Source: Mytilus trossulus (lineage: Eukaryota; Mollusca; Bivalvia; Mytilida; Mytilidae). From it: a stretch of DNA of 64,000 nt. Under the pieces are notes generated by a model. That model saw only the letters and a program-made list of their open reading frames with translations, ran no database searches and was not told where the DNA came from. The stretch is from the NCBI RefSeq assembly GCF_036588685.1, contig NC_086384.1, positions 8,818,195 through 8,882,194 of the forward strand, written 5' to 3'. The position numbers and the translations under genes were made by a program. Shown here piece after piece: positions 51,201-62,604 of this stretch (its first letter is position 1; each line of letters starts with the position of its first letter).

Positions 51201-54200
51201 TCATTCGCACGGCATTTAACCGGAAAACATAGATCGTTTGTATACTATATATGCACGGCATTTCACAGGAAAACATAGATCGTTTGTACTATTCGTACGG
51301 CATTTCACAGGAAAACATAGATCGTTTGCACCATTCGTAGGGCATTTCACAGGAAAAAATCGATCGTTTGTACCATTCGTACAGCTTTTCACAGGAAAAC
51401 ATTGATCGTTTGTACCATTTGTACGGTTTTTCACAGGAAAACATAGATCGTTTGTATCATTCGTACGGCATTTCACAGGAAAACATAAATCGTTTGTATC
51501 ATTCGTGCGGCATTTCACAGGAAAACTTTGATCGTAAGTAGCATTCGTACGGCATTTCACAGGAAAACATAGATCGTTTGCACCATTCGTACGGCTTTTC
51601 ACAGGAAATTATAGATCGTCTGTACCATTCGTACGATATTCCACAGGAAAACATAAATCGTTTGTATCATTCGTACGGCATTTCACAAGAAAACATAGAT
51701 CGTTTGCACCCTTCGTACGGCATTTCACAGGAAAACATAAATCTTTTGTATCATTCGTACGGCATTTCACAGGAAAACATAGATCGTTTGTATCATTCGT
51801 ACGGCATTTCACAGGAAAACATAAATCGTTTATATCATTCGTACGGCATTTCACAGGAAAACATAGATCGTTTGTATCATTCGTACGGCATTTCACAGGG
51901 AAACAGTGATCGTTTGTACCATTCGTACGGCATTTCACAAGAAGCATATATCGTTTGTATCATTCGTACGGCATTTCACAGGAAAACATAGATCGTTTGT
52001 ATCATTCGTACGGCATTTCACAGTAAAACATAGATCGTTTGAACCATTCGTACGGCATTTCACAGGAAAACATCGATCGTTTGTACCATTCGTACAGCTT
52101 TTCACAGGAAAACATTGATCGTTTGTACCATTCGTACGGTTTTTCACAGGAAAACATAGATCGTTTGTATCATTCGTACGGCATTTCACAGGAAAACATA
52201 AATCGTTTGTATCATTCGTACGGCATTTCACAGGAAAACTTTGATAGTTAGTACAATTCGTACGGCATTTCACAGGAAAACATCGATCGTTTGTACCATT
52301 CGTACCGCTTTTCACAGGAAAACAAAGATCGTCTGTACCATTCGTACGATATTCAACAGGAAAACATAAATCGTTTGTATCATTCGTACGGCATTTCACA
52401 AGAATACATAGATCGTTTGCACCATTCGTACGGCATTTCACAGGAAAACATAAATCGTTTGTATCATTCGTACGGCATTTCACAGGAAAACATAGATCGT
52501 TTGTACCATCCGTACGGCATTTCACAGGAAAACATAGATCGTTTGTACCATTCGTACGTTTCTTGGCATTTCACAGGAAAACATAGATCATTTGTGTCAT
52601 GCATTGGTACGGCATTTCACAGAAAAACATAGATCGATAGTACCATTCGTACGGCATTTCACAGAAAAAACGTAGATCGTTTGTATCATGCATCTTTACG
52701 GAATTTTACAGGAAAAAATAGATCGTTTGTATTATTCGCACGGCATTTCACAGGAAAACATAGATCGTTTGTATCATTCGTACGGCAGTTCACAGGAAAA
52801 CATAGATCGTTTAAACCATGCATTCTTACGGCATTTTACAGGAAAACATAGATCGTTTGTATCATTCGCACGGCATTTTACAGGAAAACATAGATCATTT
52901 GTATCATTCGCACGGCATTTTACAGGAACACATAGATCGTTTGTATACCATATGCACGACATTTCACAGGAAAACATTAATCATTTGTATCATTCGCAGG
53001 GCATTTTACAGGAAAAGATAGATCGTTTGTATCATTCGCACGGCATTTTACAGGAAAACATAGATCGTTTGTATACCATATGCACGGCATTTCACAGGAA
53101 AACATAAATCGTTTGTATCATTCGCACGGCATTTAACAGGAAAACATAGATCGTTTGTATACCATATATGCACGGCATTTCACAGGAAAACATAGATCGT
53201 TTGTACTATTCGTACGGCATTTCACAGGAAAACATAGATCGTTTGCACCATTCGTAGGGCATTTCACAGGAAAAAATCGATCGTTTGTACCATTCGTACA
53301 GCTTTTCACAGGAAAACATTGATCGTTTGTACCATTTGTACGGTTTTTCACAGGAAAACATAGATCGTTTGTATCATTCGTACGGCATTTCACAGGAAAA
53401 CATAGATCGTTTGTATCATTCGTACGGCATTTCACAGGGAAACAGTGATCGTTTGTACCATTCGTACGGCATTTCACAAGAAGCATATATCGTTTGTATC
53501 ATTCGTACGGCATTTCACAGGAAAACATAGATCGTTTGTATCATTCGTACGGCATTTCACAGTAAAACATAGATCGTTTGAACCATTCGTACGGCATTTC
53601 ACAGGAAAACATCGATCGTTTGTACCATTCGTACAGCTTTTCACAGGAAAACATTGATCGTTTGTACCATTCGTACGGTTTTTCACAGGAAAACATAGAT
53701 CGTTTGTATCATTCGTACGGCATTTCACAGGAAAACATAAATCGTTTGTATCATTCGTACGGCATTTCACAGGAAAACTTTGATAGTTAGTACAATTCGT
53801 ACGGCATTTCACAGGAAAACATCGATCGTTTGTACCATTCGTACCGCTTTTCACAGGAAAACAAAGATCGTCTGTACCATTCGTACGATATTCAACAGGA
53901 AAACATAAATCGTTTGTATCATTCGTACGGCATTTCACAAGAATACATAGATCGTTTGCACCATTCGTACGGCATTTCACAGGAAAACATAAATCGTTTG
54001 TATCATTCGTACGGCATTTCACAGGAAAACATAGATCGTTTGTACCATCCGTACGGCATTTCACAGGAAAACATAGATCGTTTGTACCATTCGTACGTTT
54101 CTTGGCATTTCACAGGAAAACATAGATCATTTGTGTCATGCATTGGTACGGCATTTCACAGAAAAACATAGATCGATAGTACCATTCGTACGGCATTTCA

Positions 54201-56140
54201 CAGAAAAAACGTAGATCGTTTGTATCATGCATCCTTACGGAATTTTACAGGAAAAAATAGATCGTTTGTATTATTCGCACGGCATTTCACAGGAAAACAT
54301 AGATCGTTTGTATCATTTGTACGGCAGTTCACAGGAAAACATAGATCGTTTAAACCATGCATTCTTACGGCATTTTACAGGAAAACATAGATCGTTTGTA
54401 TCATTCGCACGGCATTTTACAGGAAAACATAGATCATTTGTATCATTCGCACGGCATTTTACAGGAACACATAGATCGTTTGTATACCATATGCACGACA
54501 TTTCACAGGAAAACATTAATCATTTGTATCATTCGCAGGGCATTTTACAGGAAAAGATAGATCGTTTGTATCATTCGCACTGCATTTTACAGGAAAACAT
54601 AGATCGTTTGTATACCATATGCACGGCATTTCACAGGAAAACATAAATCGTTTGTATCATTCGCACGGCATTTAACAGGAAAACATAGATCGTTTGTATA
54701 CCATATATGCACGGCATTTCACAGGAAAACATAGATCGTTTGTACTATTCGTACGGCATTTCACAGGAAAACATAGATCGTTTGCACCATTCGTAGGGCA
54801 TTTCACAGGAAAAAATCGATCGTTTGTACCATTCGTACAGCTTTTCACAGGAAAACATTGATCGTTTGTACCATTTGTACGGTTTTTCACAGGAAAACAT
54901 AAATCGTTTGTATCATTCGTACGGCATTTCACAGGAAAACATAAATCGTTTGTATCATTCGTGCGGCATTTCACAGGAAAACTTTGATCGTAAGTACCAT
55001 TCGTACGGCATTTCACAGGAAAACATAGATCGTTTGCACCATTCGTACGGCTTTTCACAGGAAATTATAGATCGTCTGTACCATTCGTTCGATATTCCAC
55101 AGGAAAACATGAATCGTTTGTATCATTCGTACGGCATTTCACAAGAAAACATAGATCGTTTGCACCCTTCGTACGGCATTTCACAGGAAAACATAAATCT
55201 TTTGTATCATTCGTACGGCATTTCACAGGAAAACATAGATCGTTTGTATCATTCGTACGGCATTTCACAGGAAAACATTGATCGTTTGTACCATTCGTAT
55301 GGCATTTCACAAGAAGCATAGATCGTTTGTATCATTCGTATGGTATTTCACAGGAAAACATAGATCGTTTGTACCATTCGTTCAGCTTTTCACAGGAAAA
55401 ACATTGATCGTTTGTACCATTCGTACGGCATTTCGCAAGAAGCATAGATCGTTTGTACCATTCGTACGGCATTTCACAGGAAAACATCGATCGTTTGTAC
55501 CATTCGTACGGCATTTCACAGGAAACATAGATCGTTTGCACCATTCAAACGGCTTTTCACAGGAAAACATTTATCGTTTGTATCATTCGTACGGCATTTC
55601 ACAGGAAAACATAAATCGTTTGTATCATTCGTGCAGCATTTCACAGGAAAACATAGATCGTTTGTATCATTCGTACGGCATTTCACAGGAAAACATAGAT
55701 CGTTTGCACCATTCGTACGGCATTTCACAGGAAAACATAGATCTTCTGTACCATTCGTACGGCATTTCACAGGAAAACATAAATCGTTTATATCATTCGT
55801 ACGGCATTTCACAGGAAAACATAGATCGTTTGTATCATTCGTACGGCATTTCACAGGAAAACAGTGATCGTTTGTACCATTCGTACGGCATTTCACAAGA
55901 AGCATATTTCGTTTGTTCATTCGTACGGCATTTCACAGGAAAACATAGATCGTTTGTATCATTCGTACGGCATTTCACAGTAAAACATAGATCGTTTGAA
56001 CCATTCGTACGGCATTTCACAGGAAAACATCGATCGTTTGTACCATTCGTACAGCTTTTCACAGGAAAACATTGATCGTTTGTACCATTCGTACGGTTTT
56101 TCACAGAAAAACATAGATCGATAGTACCATTCGTACGGCT
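48212..56140. repeat. ~7.9 kb minisatellite, 42-bp unit, with higher-order duplications
   Basis: The unit is CATAGATCGTTTGTACCATT followed by CGTACGGCATTTCACAGGAA and AA (42 bp, about 190 copies). Since 42 is divisible by three, several frames on both strands stay open for long runs: plus frames read YHSYGISQENIDRL or FVPFVRHFTGKHRS, and minus frames read KCRTNGTNDLCFPV. A variant class has GCACGGCATTTTACAGG and TATACCATATGCACGG. Blocks recur almost unchanged: a ~727-bp block at 50044 and 50771, and a 1539-bp period linking 51906 with 53445, 52291 with 53830, and 52688 with 54227, with an earlier related copy from 49220. One-base deletions (AAGAAGCATAG) and CAGTAA changes break the plus frames. 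No flanking exon was recognised, so I annotate it as a repeat, not a gene. Confidence 0.95.
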
Positions 56141-56147
56141 GATACGG

Positions 56148-56398
56148 TGCTTTTTGTCCGCAATTTGCTTTTTGTCCGCTTTTGCTTTTTGTCCGATTAT
56201 TTTGCTTTTTGTCCGATACTTTTGCTTTTTGTCCGTTGCTTTTTGTCCGTTTTGCTTTTTGTCCGATAATTTTGCTTTTTGTCCGATACTTTTGCTTTTT
56301 GTCCGTTGCTTTTTGTCCGTTTTGCTTTTTGTCCGATAATTTTGCTTTTTGTCCGACACTTTTGCTTTTTGTCCGTTGCTTTTTGTCCGTTTTGCTTT
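56148..56398. repeat. Second minisatellite (GCTTTTTGTCCG unit), 70-bp higher-order period
   Basis: GCTTTTTGTCCG recurs with short variable links (ATAATTTT, ATACTTTT, TT, TTTT). The pattern of links repeats every 70 bp: GTCCGATTAT at 56191, and GTCCGATAAT at 56261 and 56331. It begins 8 bases after the 42-bp array, and its last GCTTTTT runs straight into the AGCTCACCTGG element. Confidence 0.93.
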
Positions 56399-56710
56399 TT
56401 AGCTCACCTGGACCATAGGACTAAGTGAGCTTTTCTCATTTTCTCATTATTCGTCGTCGTCATTAATTTTTACAAAAATCTTCTCTTCTGACACTACTAG
56501 CAAAATTAAAGCAAACATGGCCAAAATCATCCTTAGGGTATTTAGTTTCAAAAAAGTATCCGATGACCCCGCCCAATAATTAAGATGGCCGCAATGTCTA
56601 AAAATAGAACATCGCATAAAATGAAGATTTTGGCTTATATATCTGAAACAAAGCCATAGAGACAATCTAACAAGGGATAAGAACATTTCGCCTCATAAAA
56701 TAATGTGGAC
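56396..56710 (+). repeat. Dispersed 'AGCTCACCTGG' repeat, single copy
   Basis: TTTTTAGCTCACCTGGACC, AAGTGAGCTTTTCTCAT, TCGTCGTCGTC, ATCTTCTCTTCTGACAC, CAAACATGGCCAAAATCATC, GATGACCCCGCCC, AAGATGGCCGC and TTGGCTTATATATCTG follow in the order of a very common bivalve repeat. Its head and middle align with the tandem array at 6584-9410. Confidence 0.8.
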
Positions 56711-57699
56711 CAGTCAGAACTTTTCATGTGGGACAATATGAGCTCTTAATTTTAAAAAAAGTGGGACAATCGGGAATAAGCCCTACAGACTTGAGCAATT
56801 CTAAAATAAACACTGTTGATGTATCTCTTTTAAATTTTCTATTAAAAAGTGTTTAACATTTATGAATGTACTATATTATATCTGTATCTAAAATATTAAA
56901 CGCATTTATTTCGTGATAGAAATTAAGTAAATGCTAAAGTAACCATTTTATTACTTTTCCCCCTCTTTTCGAGTTTGTCAAACAAAAATAAACTAATTTG
57001 TTGAAAATGCTGTTGTGTTAACCAAAGTTTCCTTAATCTTATTACTTGAATAACCTCGAACTTCCTCGTCATTTGGATATAGTTGCTAAATAATTCCGAA
57101 ATGTATGGATTATTACAGTTTATCTAAATAAATAGCTACACATGTATTACGTAAACTTTGTGATAGTGTTCCAAAAATGAAGTTTGTTTGTTTGTTATAT
57201 TTGTAATATTTGTAATGTTTAAGAAAAAAAAAGTTGTTGGAAATATGACGAAAATATTACCAGACTTAAAAAAGTTTTTTTTTAACTGAAATGTTGCAAA
57301 ATATTTTGGAGCGACTGTCAATCGGCCATTCGCATATAAGTGCAAATGATGACTATATATTATTAGCGGAAAGAAGAAACTGTGCGTTTAAGCAATAACA
57401 TGTCGTAAATATGTGCACTTCCACATGTAGCAAACGCCGACACCATTTAACATAATGATAAAACTATTCAAACGAGAAAACCATTGATTTACAAAACACT
57501 ATACGACAAACAAATACAGAAACAAACAGCAACTATTGAATTACAGATTGAAACTCTGTTCCTGACTTATTCGTATGATTATCATATATAATATTTAGCG
57601 CGGTTAAACATCAATTTAGAATTTCAATAACGAAACCATCACTCAAGGATTATTTGATTTGATAAATTTCTAAACTATTCTAAAGTTTCGAGCATATAA
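56711..57699. other. Spacer; no gene recognised
   Basis: AT-rich. Around 57455-57560 is a fragment related to the R1 extension (CAAACGAGAAAACCATTGA, AACAAATACAGAAACAAAC). No exon is supported. Confidence 0.45.
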
Positions 57700-58057
57700 A
57701 AAAGAAGATGTGGTATGATTGCCAATGAGACAACTATCCACAAAAGACCAAAATGACACAAACATTAACAACTATAGGTCACCGTACGACCTTCAACAAT
57801 GAGCAAAGCCCATACCGCATAGTCAGCTATAAAGGCCCCGATAAGACAATGTAACAATTCAAACGAGAAAACTAACGGCCTTATTTAAGAAAAAAAATGA
57901 ACGAAAAACAAATATGTAACACATAAACAAACGACAACCACTGAATTACAGGCTCCTGACTTGGGACAGGCACAGATTTAAATAATGTGCCGGAGTTAAA
58001 CATATTAGCGGGATCTTAACCCTCCCCCTAACCTGGGACAGTGGTATAACAGTACAA
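57700..58057 (-). repeat. Dispersed repeat R1, long copy (minus)
   Basis: AAGAAGATGTGGTATGATTG to GGCCTTATTTAAG, then GACTTGGGACAGGCAC and CCTAACCTGGGACAGTGG. Nearly identical to 11152-11515 over its whole length. Confidence 0.9.
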
Positions 58058-58372
58058 CATAAGAACGAACTATAAAAATCAGTTGACAAAGGCTTAACTC
58101 ATCAGATAGACACAAATACAAGTGGACGTGGCCGGGTACTTATACATCCCGACACAAAAAGACACAATGAACAGATCTGAGAGTACTCGCAGTTATCTGA
58201 CAGCTATTTCAAAGCCACTAACGTTCGTTTAAGTCTTTGAATATCCCATGTATTCTACAAATTGTGTACGTACACCATTGCTCACACGTTTGAGGATGAC
58301 AGACTAACTTACGACCAGAATGAATAAGAATTAGTCTATATAACAAGATCTAAAATATTTCTAGTGTAAAAG

Positions 58373-58684
58373 ACTTTAACCTCGCCACATTATTTATGTA
58401 TGTGCCTGTACCAAGTCAGGAGCCTGTATATTCGGTGGTTGTCGTTTGTTTATGTGTTACATATTTGTTTTTTCATTTATTTTTTTGACATAAATAAGGC
58501 CGTTAGTTTTCTCGTTTGAATTGTTTTACATTGTCTTATCGGGGCCTTTTATAGCTGACTATGCTGTATGGGCTTTCCTCATTTTAGAAGGCCGTACGGT
58601 GACCTAATGCTGTTAATGTCTGTGTCATTTTGGTCTTTTGTGGATAGTTGTCTCATTTGCAATAATACCACATCTTCTTTTTTA
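58373..58684 (+). repeat. Dispersed repeat R1, long copy (plus), inverted partner of 57700-58057
   Basis: CTCGCCACATTATTTATG, CTGTACCAAGTCAGGAGCC, AAATAAGGCCGTTAGTTTTC and ACCACATCTTCTTTTTTATA follow in order. Together with the minus copy it makes an inverted repeat of more than 300 bp around a ~315-bp spacer. Confidence 0.88.
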
Positions 58685-60839
58685 TAAGAATGCCAACTCC
58701 TCACACGTACAATTATTACTTTATTTTCTTTTTTTCACTCATCTAATTATTATGTCTATTTTAATTAAATATTGTATCCATATAAATGTATATGAACGCT
58801 TACATCTATATAATCATTGCGATATCATATATAAGAGAGAGGCAAAGTGTACCAAAGGATAATCACACTAAAAAGGGTTGAAACAAACCAACAAAGCCGC
58901 AGCTGAATGAAAAACAAGATACACAACAGTCCACAAAACAAATGGTCCGAGAACACAATTAATTCGTAGTGCATTTCTTTTAGAACATAAATGAAAATTT
59001 AAAAAATCCCACCTGCGCTTTCTCAATGAAACTTTTACAGTGTGTTGTACTAATTTTGGGACAAATTATATCAAAATTATAGAAAACTTCATCGCGTCTA
59101 ACTCAAAATATGGACAATTTTGTGTTAAGGGTGTCTTGAAATCTTTTGACAGCTTCCGAAGTGCTATTTTTTAACATTTTTCAGCTGGATCAAATCACTA
59201 CTTTCCTGTAAAATTCTGGACCCAAATTTTTTTACAGTGTAATTTCAACCTCCCCCCCCCCCCCTACCTACAATTTGAGGCATTAAACAAGGAGAAATAA
59301 TTTTGTAAGGGGTATCAGAATTATTGGCAAGTAACCCACTGTTATCACTAGGGACTAATAACGAAAGTCAAGGGACGACAATTGTGGTCTCGGACGAAAT
59401 CATTGAAATTTAAAATCTGAGCAACAAGAACCAATGCAACTGTGATGATGTATGGTTAACTGGAAGAGTAAGATAATCCTGCTCCGTCCATTAAGTTTTA
59501 AAAAGTTATGCATTAAACTCAAACTCTCGAACACGTTGTCTTGGAACATCTTTATTCCAAGGGGGTTCTTAATAGTTGCTTTTTGATAATCCTATAAGGA
59601 GTTTATAATTTAACTCCTTGCGAACACTTTCATAAGGAACGAGAATTCCCATCTGCATCTTTTTGAAAAGATTGCAAATATTGTTTAAATTAAATAGGGT
59701 ATCCCATTTCAAACCCAGCGTCTCGGAAAATCTCGTTTTAGGGCACTAGACAATGATTAAACTTGTAGTAATTCGATAATAATACATGGATTTCTCGCGA
59801 AAACCTCGTTAAGGCGAAATTTAAAGTTTGTCTTGGCTGATTGAAGAAATTTCACAATAAAAACTGAAACGCAAAAACGCAAAAACGCATAAAGATGATT
59901 ATTCAGGACAATAACTGATATAAAACAACAGCAGAAATACATATATTGTATCACCAATGGAGGTTGTAAAATACTGTAGGTGATACTTAAACGTAATGTT
60001 CTATTTATTTTGTTTGTCGTTAAGGGGACTGGAGGGTATTAATCCATTATTTTTTAAATATACATGTAGGATTTTGCTTGTTTTTTCATTAGATGAACTT
60101 TTATCATATACTAAATAGAAAAATCAAATAAAAACATGGGGTTATCGTTCACTTAAGCTCACAATCTGCCCTCGAAAGAAGCAACCATTTTTGTTATGGT
60201 ACTTTTTTTTTAAGTTGAACTAATACTAAAGTAGGAGAAATGGAGAGATATATTATATATCGAAATAAAAAAAGAACTCAATTACAGAAATCGATTTAAT
60301 TTTACAACTGTTTAGTTTACGTAAAGCATATTTAAAAAATATCTATAGGTCACCGATGAGTTGAAAAAGACATTTTAATTCTAATGCCAAAACAAAATGT
60401 CATTATTGCACTAAAGGGAGACAATTTGGGGCTTTTACAGTGATATAAACATTTGAAAAATAAATCTGAGGCCAAAATCATTCGATTTTTTCGGTTGATT
60501 TTTGAGCCAATTCATAAAATTTGTAATGAAATGTTGCTGAAATTACCCTCGAGCCTCCGAAAGAGCAAGTATTGCACACAAAAAAAGGAATCATCCTTTA
60601 ACGGAAACAACTCTTGAAGTCATCGGCTATTCGTCGATGACTAAAGGCTATTTATTTCTGAAATCTAAATTTTGTTTTGCTGTTCTGAGTGTTCAAGATG
60701 TTACATGCAGCTAAAATATTGGTAAAACATTTGAAAAAATACTGATCTGAATAAAATTTACACAAAAGTAAACGAATGAAAGCCACTGGAATGCAGTCCA
60801 GGACTCGGATAAATAAGCACATTTAACCAAGAGTACACA
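58685..60839. other. Spacer; no gene recognised, one 13-base C run
   Basis: No domain-bearing frame was found. A run of 13 C lies at 59252-59264. Several AT-rich stretches are without assignable repeats; the frame at 59757-59957 (minus) has no features of a known family. Confidence 0.45.
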
Positions 60840-61715
60840 CACTGAAATGTCTCGCCTACTTTACTCATCATTAATATTATGTTGATAGCCCTAAGTATAA
60901 AGATTTATTACAACTGCCACATAAACTTAACATTAACCAAGATAGCTAAACAAAGACCAAATGAATTATGAAAATGAGGTAAAGGTCAGACGAACCATAC
61001 CAGGCAGACATGAACAGCTAACAATTCTTCGATACAACAAATATACTTGACCTATTACTTATAGTTTAAGAAAAACAGACCAAAACACAAAAACTTAACA
61101 CTGTGCAATGAACCGTGAAATTAAGGTCATGGTCAAATAAAACCTGGGAGACTTATATATAGATCATAAGATATTTTCATGCACCAAATATAGTGACCTT
61201 TGGCATATAATATTAGATAAAAAGACCAAAACTCAAAAACTGAACTTTGACCACTGAACCATGAAAATGAGGTCAAGGTCAGATGATATCTTCCCGCTAG
61301 ACATGTACACCTTACAATCATTCCATACAACAAATATTGTTGACTCATTGCATAACGTATGAGAAAAACAGACCAAGACAGAAAAATTTAACTATAACCA
61401 CTGAACCGTGAAAATGAGGTCAAGGTCAGATGACACCTGCCAGTTGGACATGTACACCTTACAGTCCTTCCATACGCCGAATATACTAGCCCTGTTGCTT
61501 ATAGTAGCTGAGATGTGGACTTGACCACCAAAACTTATTCTAACTTTTTTTTCAAGTGATCACTGAACCATGTAAATGAGGTCAAGGACATTGGACATGT
61601 GACTGACAGAAACTTCGTAACATGAGGCATCTTTATACAGAGTATGAAGCATCCAATTCTTCCACCTTCTAAAATATTAAGCTTTTCAGAAGATAACTTA
61701 CGCCGCCGCCGCCGG
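60840..61715. repeat. Tandem repeat, about five units of ~147 bp
   Basis: GAAAATGAGGTCAAGGTCAG and related forms recur near 60978, 61124, 61271, 61418 and 61580. Between them are GACATGTACACCTTACA, TTCCATACAACAAATAT and AAAACAGACCAAAACAC. It closes with a CGCCGCCGCCGCCGG run near 61702. I recognise this as a frequent bivalve tandem or dispersed repeat. Confidence 0.88.
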
Positions 61716-62604
61716 ATCACAATTCATATGTCGAGCTTTCTGCAACAAAAGTTACAGACTCGACTAAAATGACAGGTTATATGAACTGAGTGGCAATAAA
61801 AGCACAAGTCTAACACTTGCTTTTAAAAAAATTAAAATCTTTATTTAAAATAGTCATCTTTAAACAAACAAAAATTGAATATGAAAATTTACAATTCCAA
61901 CAATAGATCGATATTATTTAAACAGAAATGTTTCATTATCATTTTTCGGCTACAATTGGTACAATGTATATGAACCATCCAAATGTCAAAATATCAACAT
62001 AGAGTATTTACAAAGAATGTTTCTGTTATGTTGTGCACCTAAATCACTACAGCAAATGGTAGTGACAACACTAGATGTTAATTAGGATCCAGCGAAAAGC
62101 CAGGCTTTTGTCCACGAAGGTAGCAAATTGTCGGTTTAACTATCGCTGACGGCTTTTGGTAACACACGATATGGTTGTTGGTCATGTTGTTATCACCAAG
62201 GGAAGGTCATCGGGCTCTTAATTTCCACACAAACTGATATAGCTCCAAAGGTTTAACAATAAACACCAATGGACACTCATGTCAATTGGAAGGCCACGCG
62301 GAATCAATATCGGAGATGTTAAAGACAAATGCATCGGTCATGCTGGGCTTTTGTTGCTTAATGTCTAAATGGACATGGCCTATAATTAAAAGATCCTTTT
62401 GCGGAATTTGTGGATTATTTGGTCAACTGTATACAGTCTACGAGCAATTGCATCCTGGGAAAAGCCTCATTAGATAAACCCCAATTTGTTTGTAATTGGT
62501 TGTCAGAAAGACCTGGCATATAGTCTTATATTTATTGAACTTACTTACTTACAATAAGGGATAAGCCAACGAGTAAGTCAGCAAAGGGTTAGGGAAGTAC
62601 CTTG
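61716..62604. other. Spacer holding a possible transposase relic
   Basis: 61720-62090 is AT-rich with nothing recognised. 62090-62520 is less AT-rich and includes the relic described separately. CTTACTTACTTA at 62540-62551 could be the tail of a repeat. Confidence 0.4.
62290..62466 (-). pseudogene. Possible decayed Tc1/mariner-type transposase N-terminal fragment
   Basis: On the minus strand one frame reads GFSQDAIARRLYTVDQIIHK, resembling the helix-turn-helix of Tc1-like transposases (SQ..IA..L.., then a second helix). A second frame further on reads DRCICL, then HLRY, then FRVAF with stops, resembling the DRYI..LHLR.RF.TA stretch that follows in such proteins. The order and spacing fit but the frame is broken. 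The match is by eye only. Confidence 0.35.

Noticed and set aside
48212..56140. CRISPR-like array
   Set aside because: The spacing is contiguous 42-bp units without unique spacers, in an animal genomic context, and there are no cas genes.
48164..56359. Dozens of long overlapping open frames on both strands (for example 55278-56075 plus and 49249-49881 minus)
   Set aside because: They are translations of a 42-bp repeat whose period is a multiple of three. Frames on both strands are equally open, none has a domain, signal peptide or flanking exon, and they break at unit deletions.
59252..59264. Run of 13 C as a G-quadruplex or regulatory tract
   Set aside because: A single homopolymer without spaced G-runs; its exact length may be a sequencing artefact.
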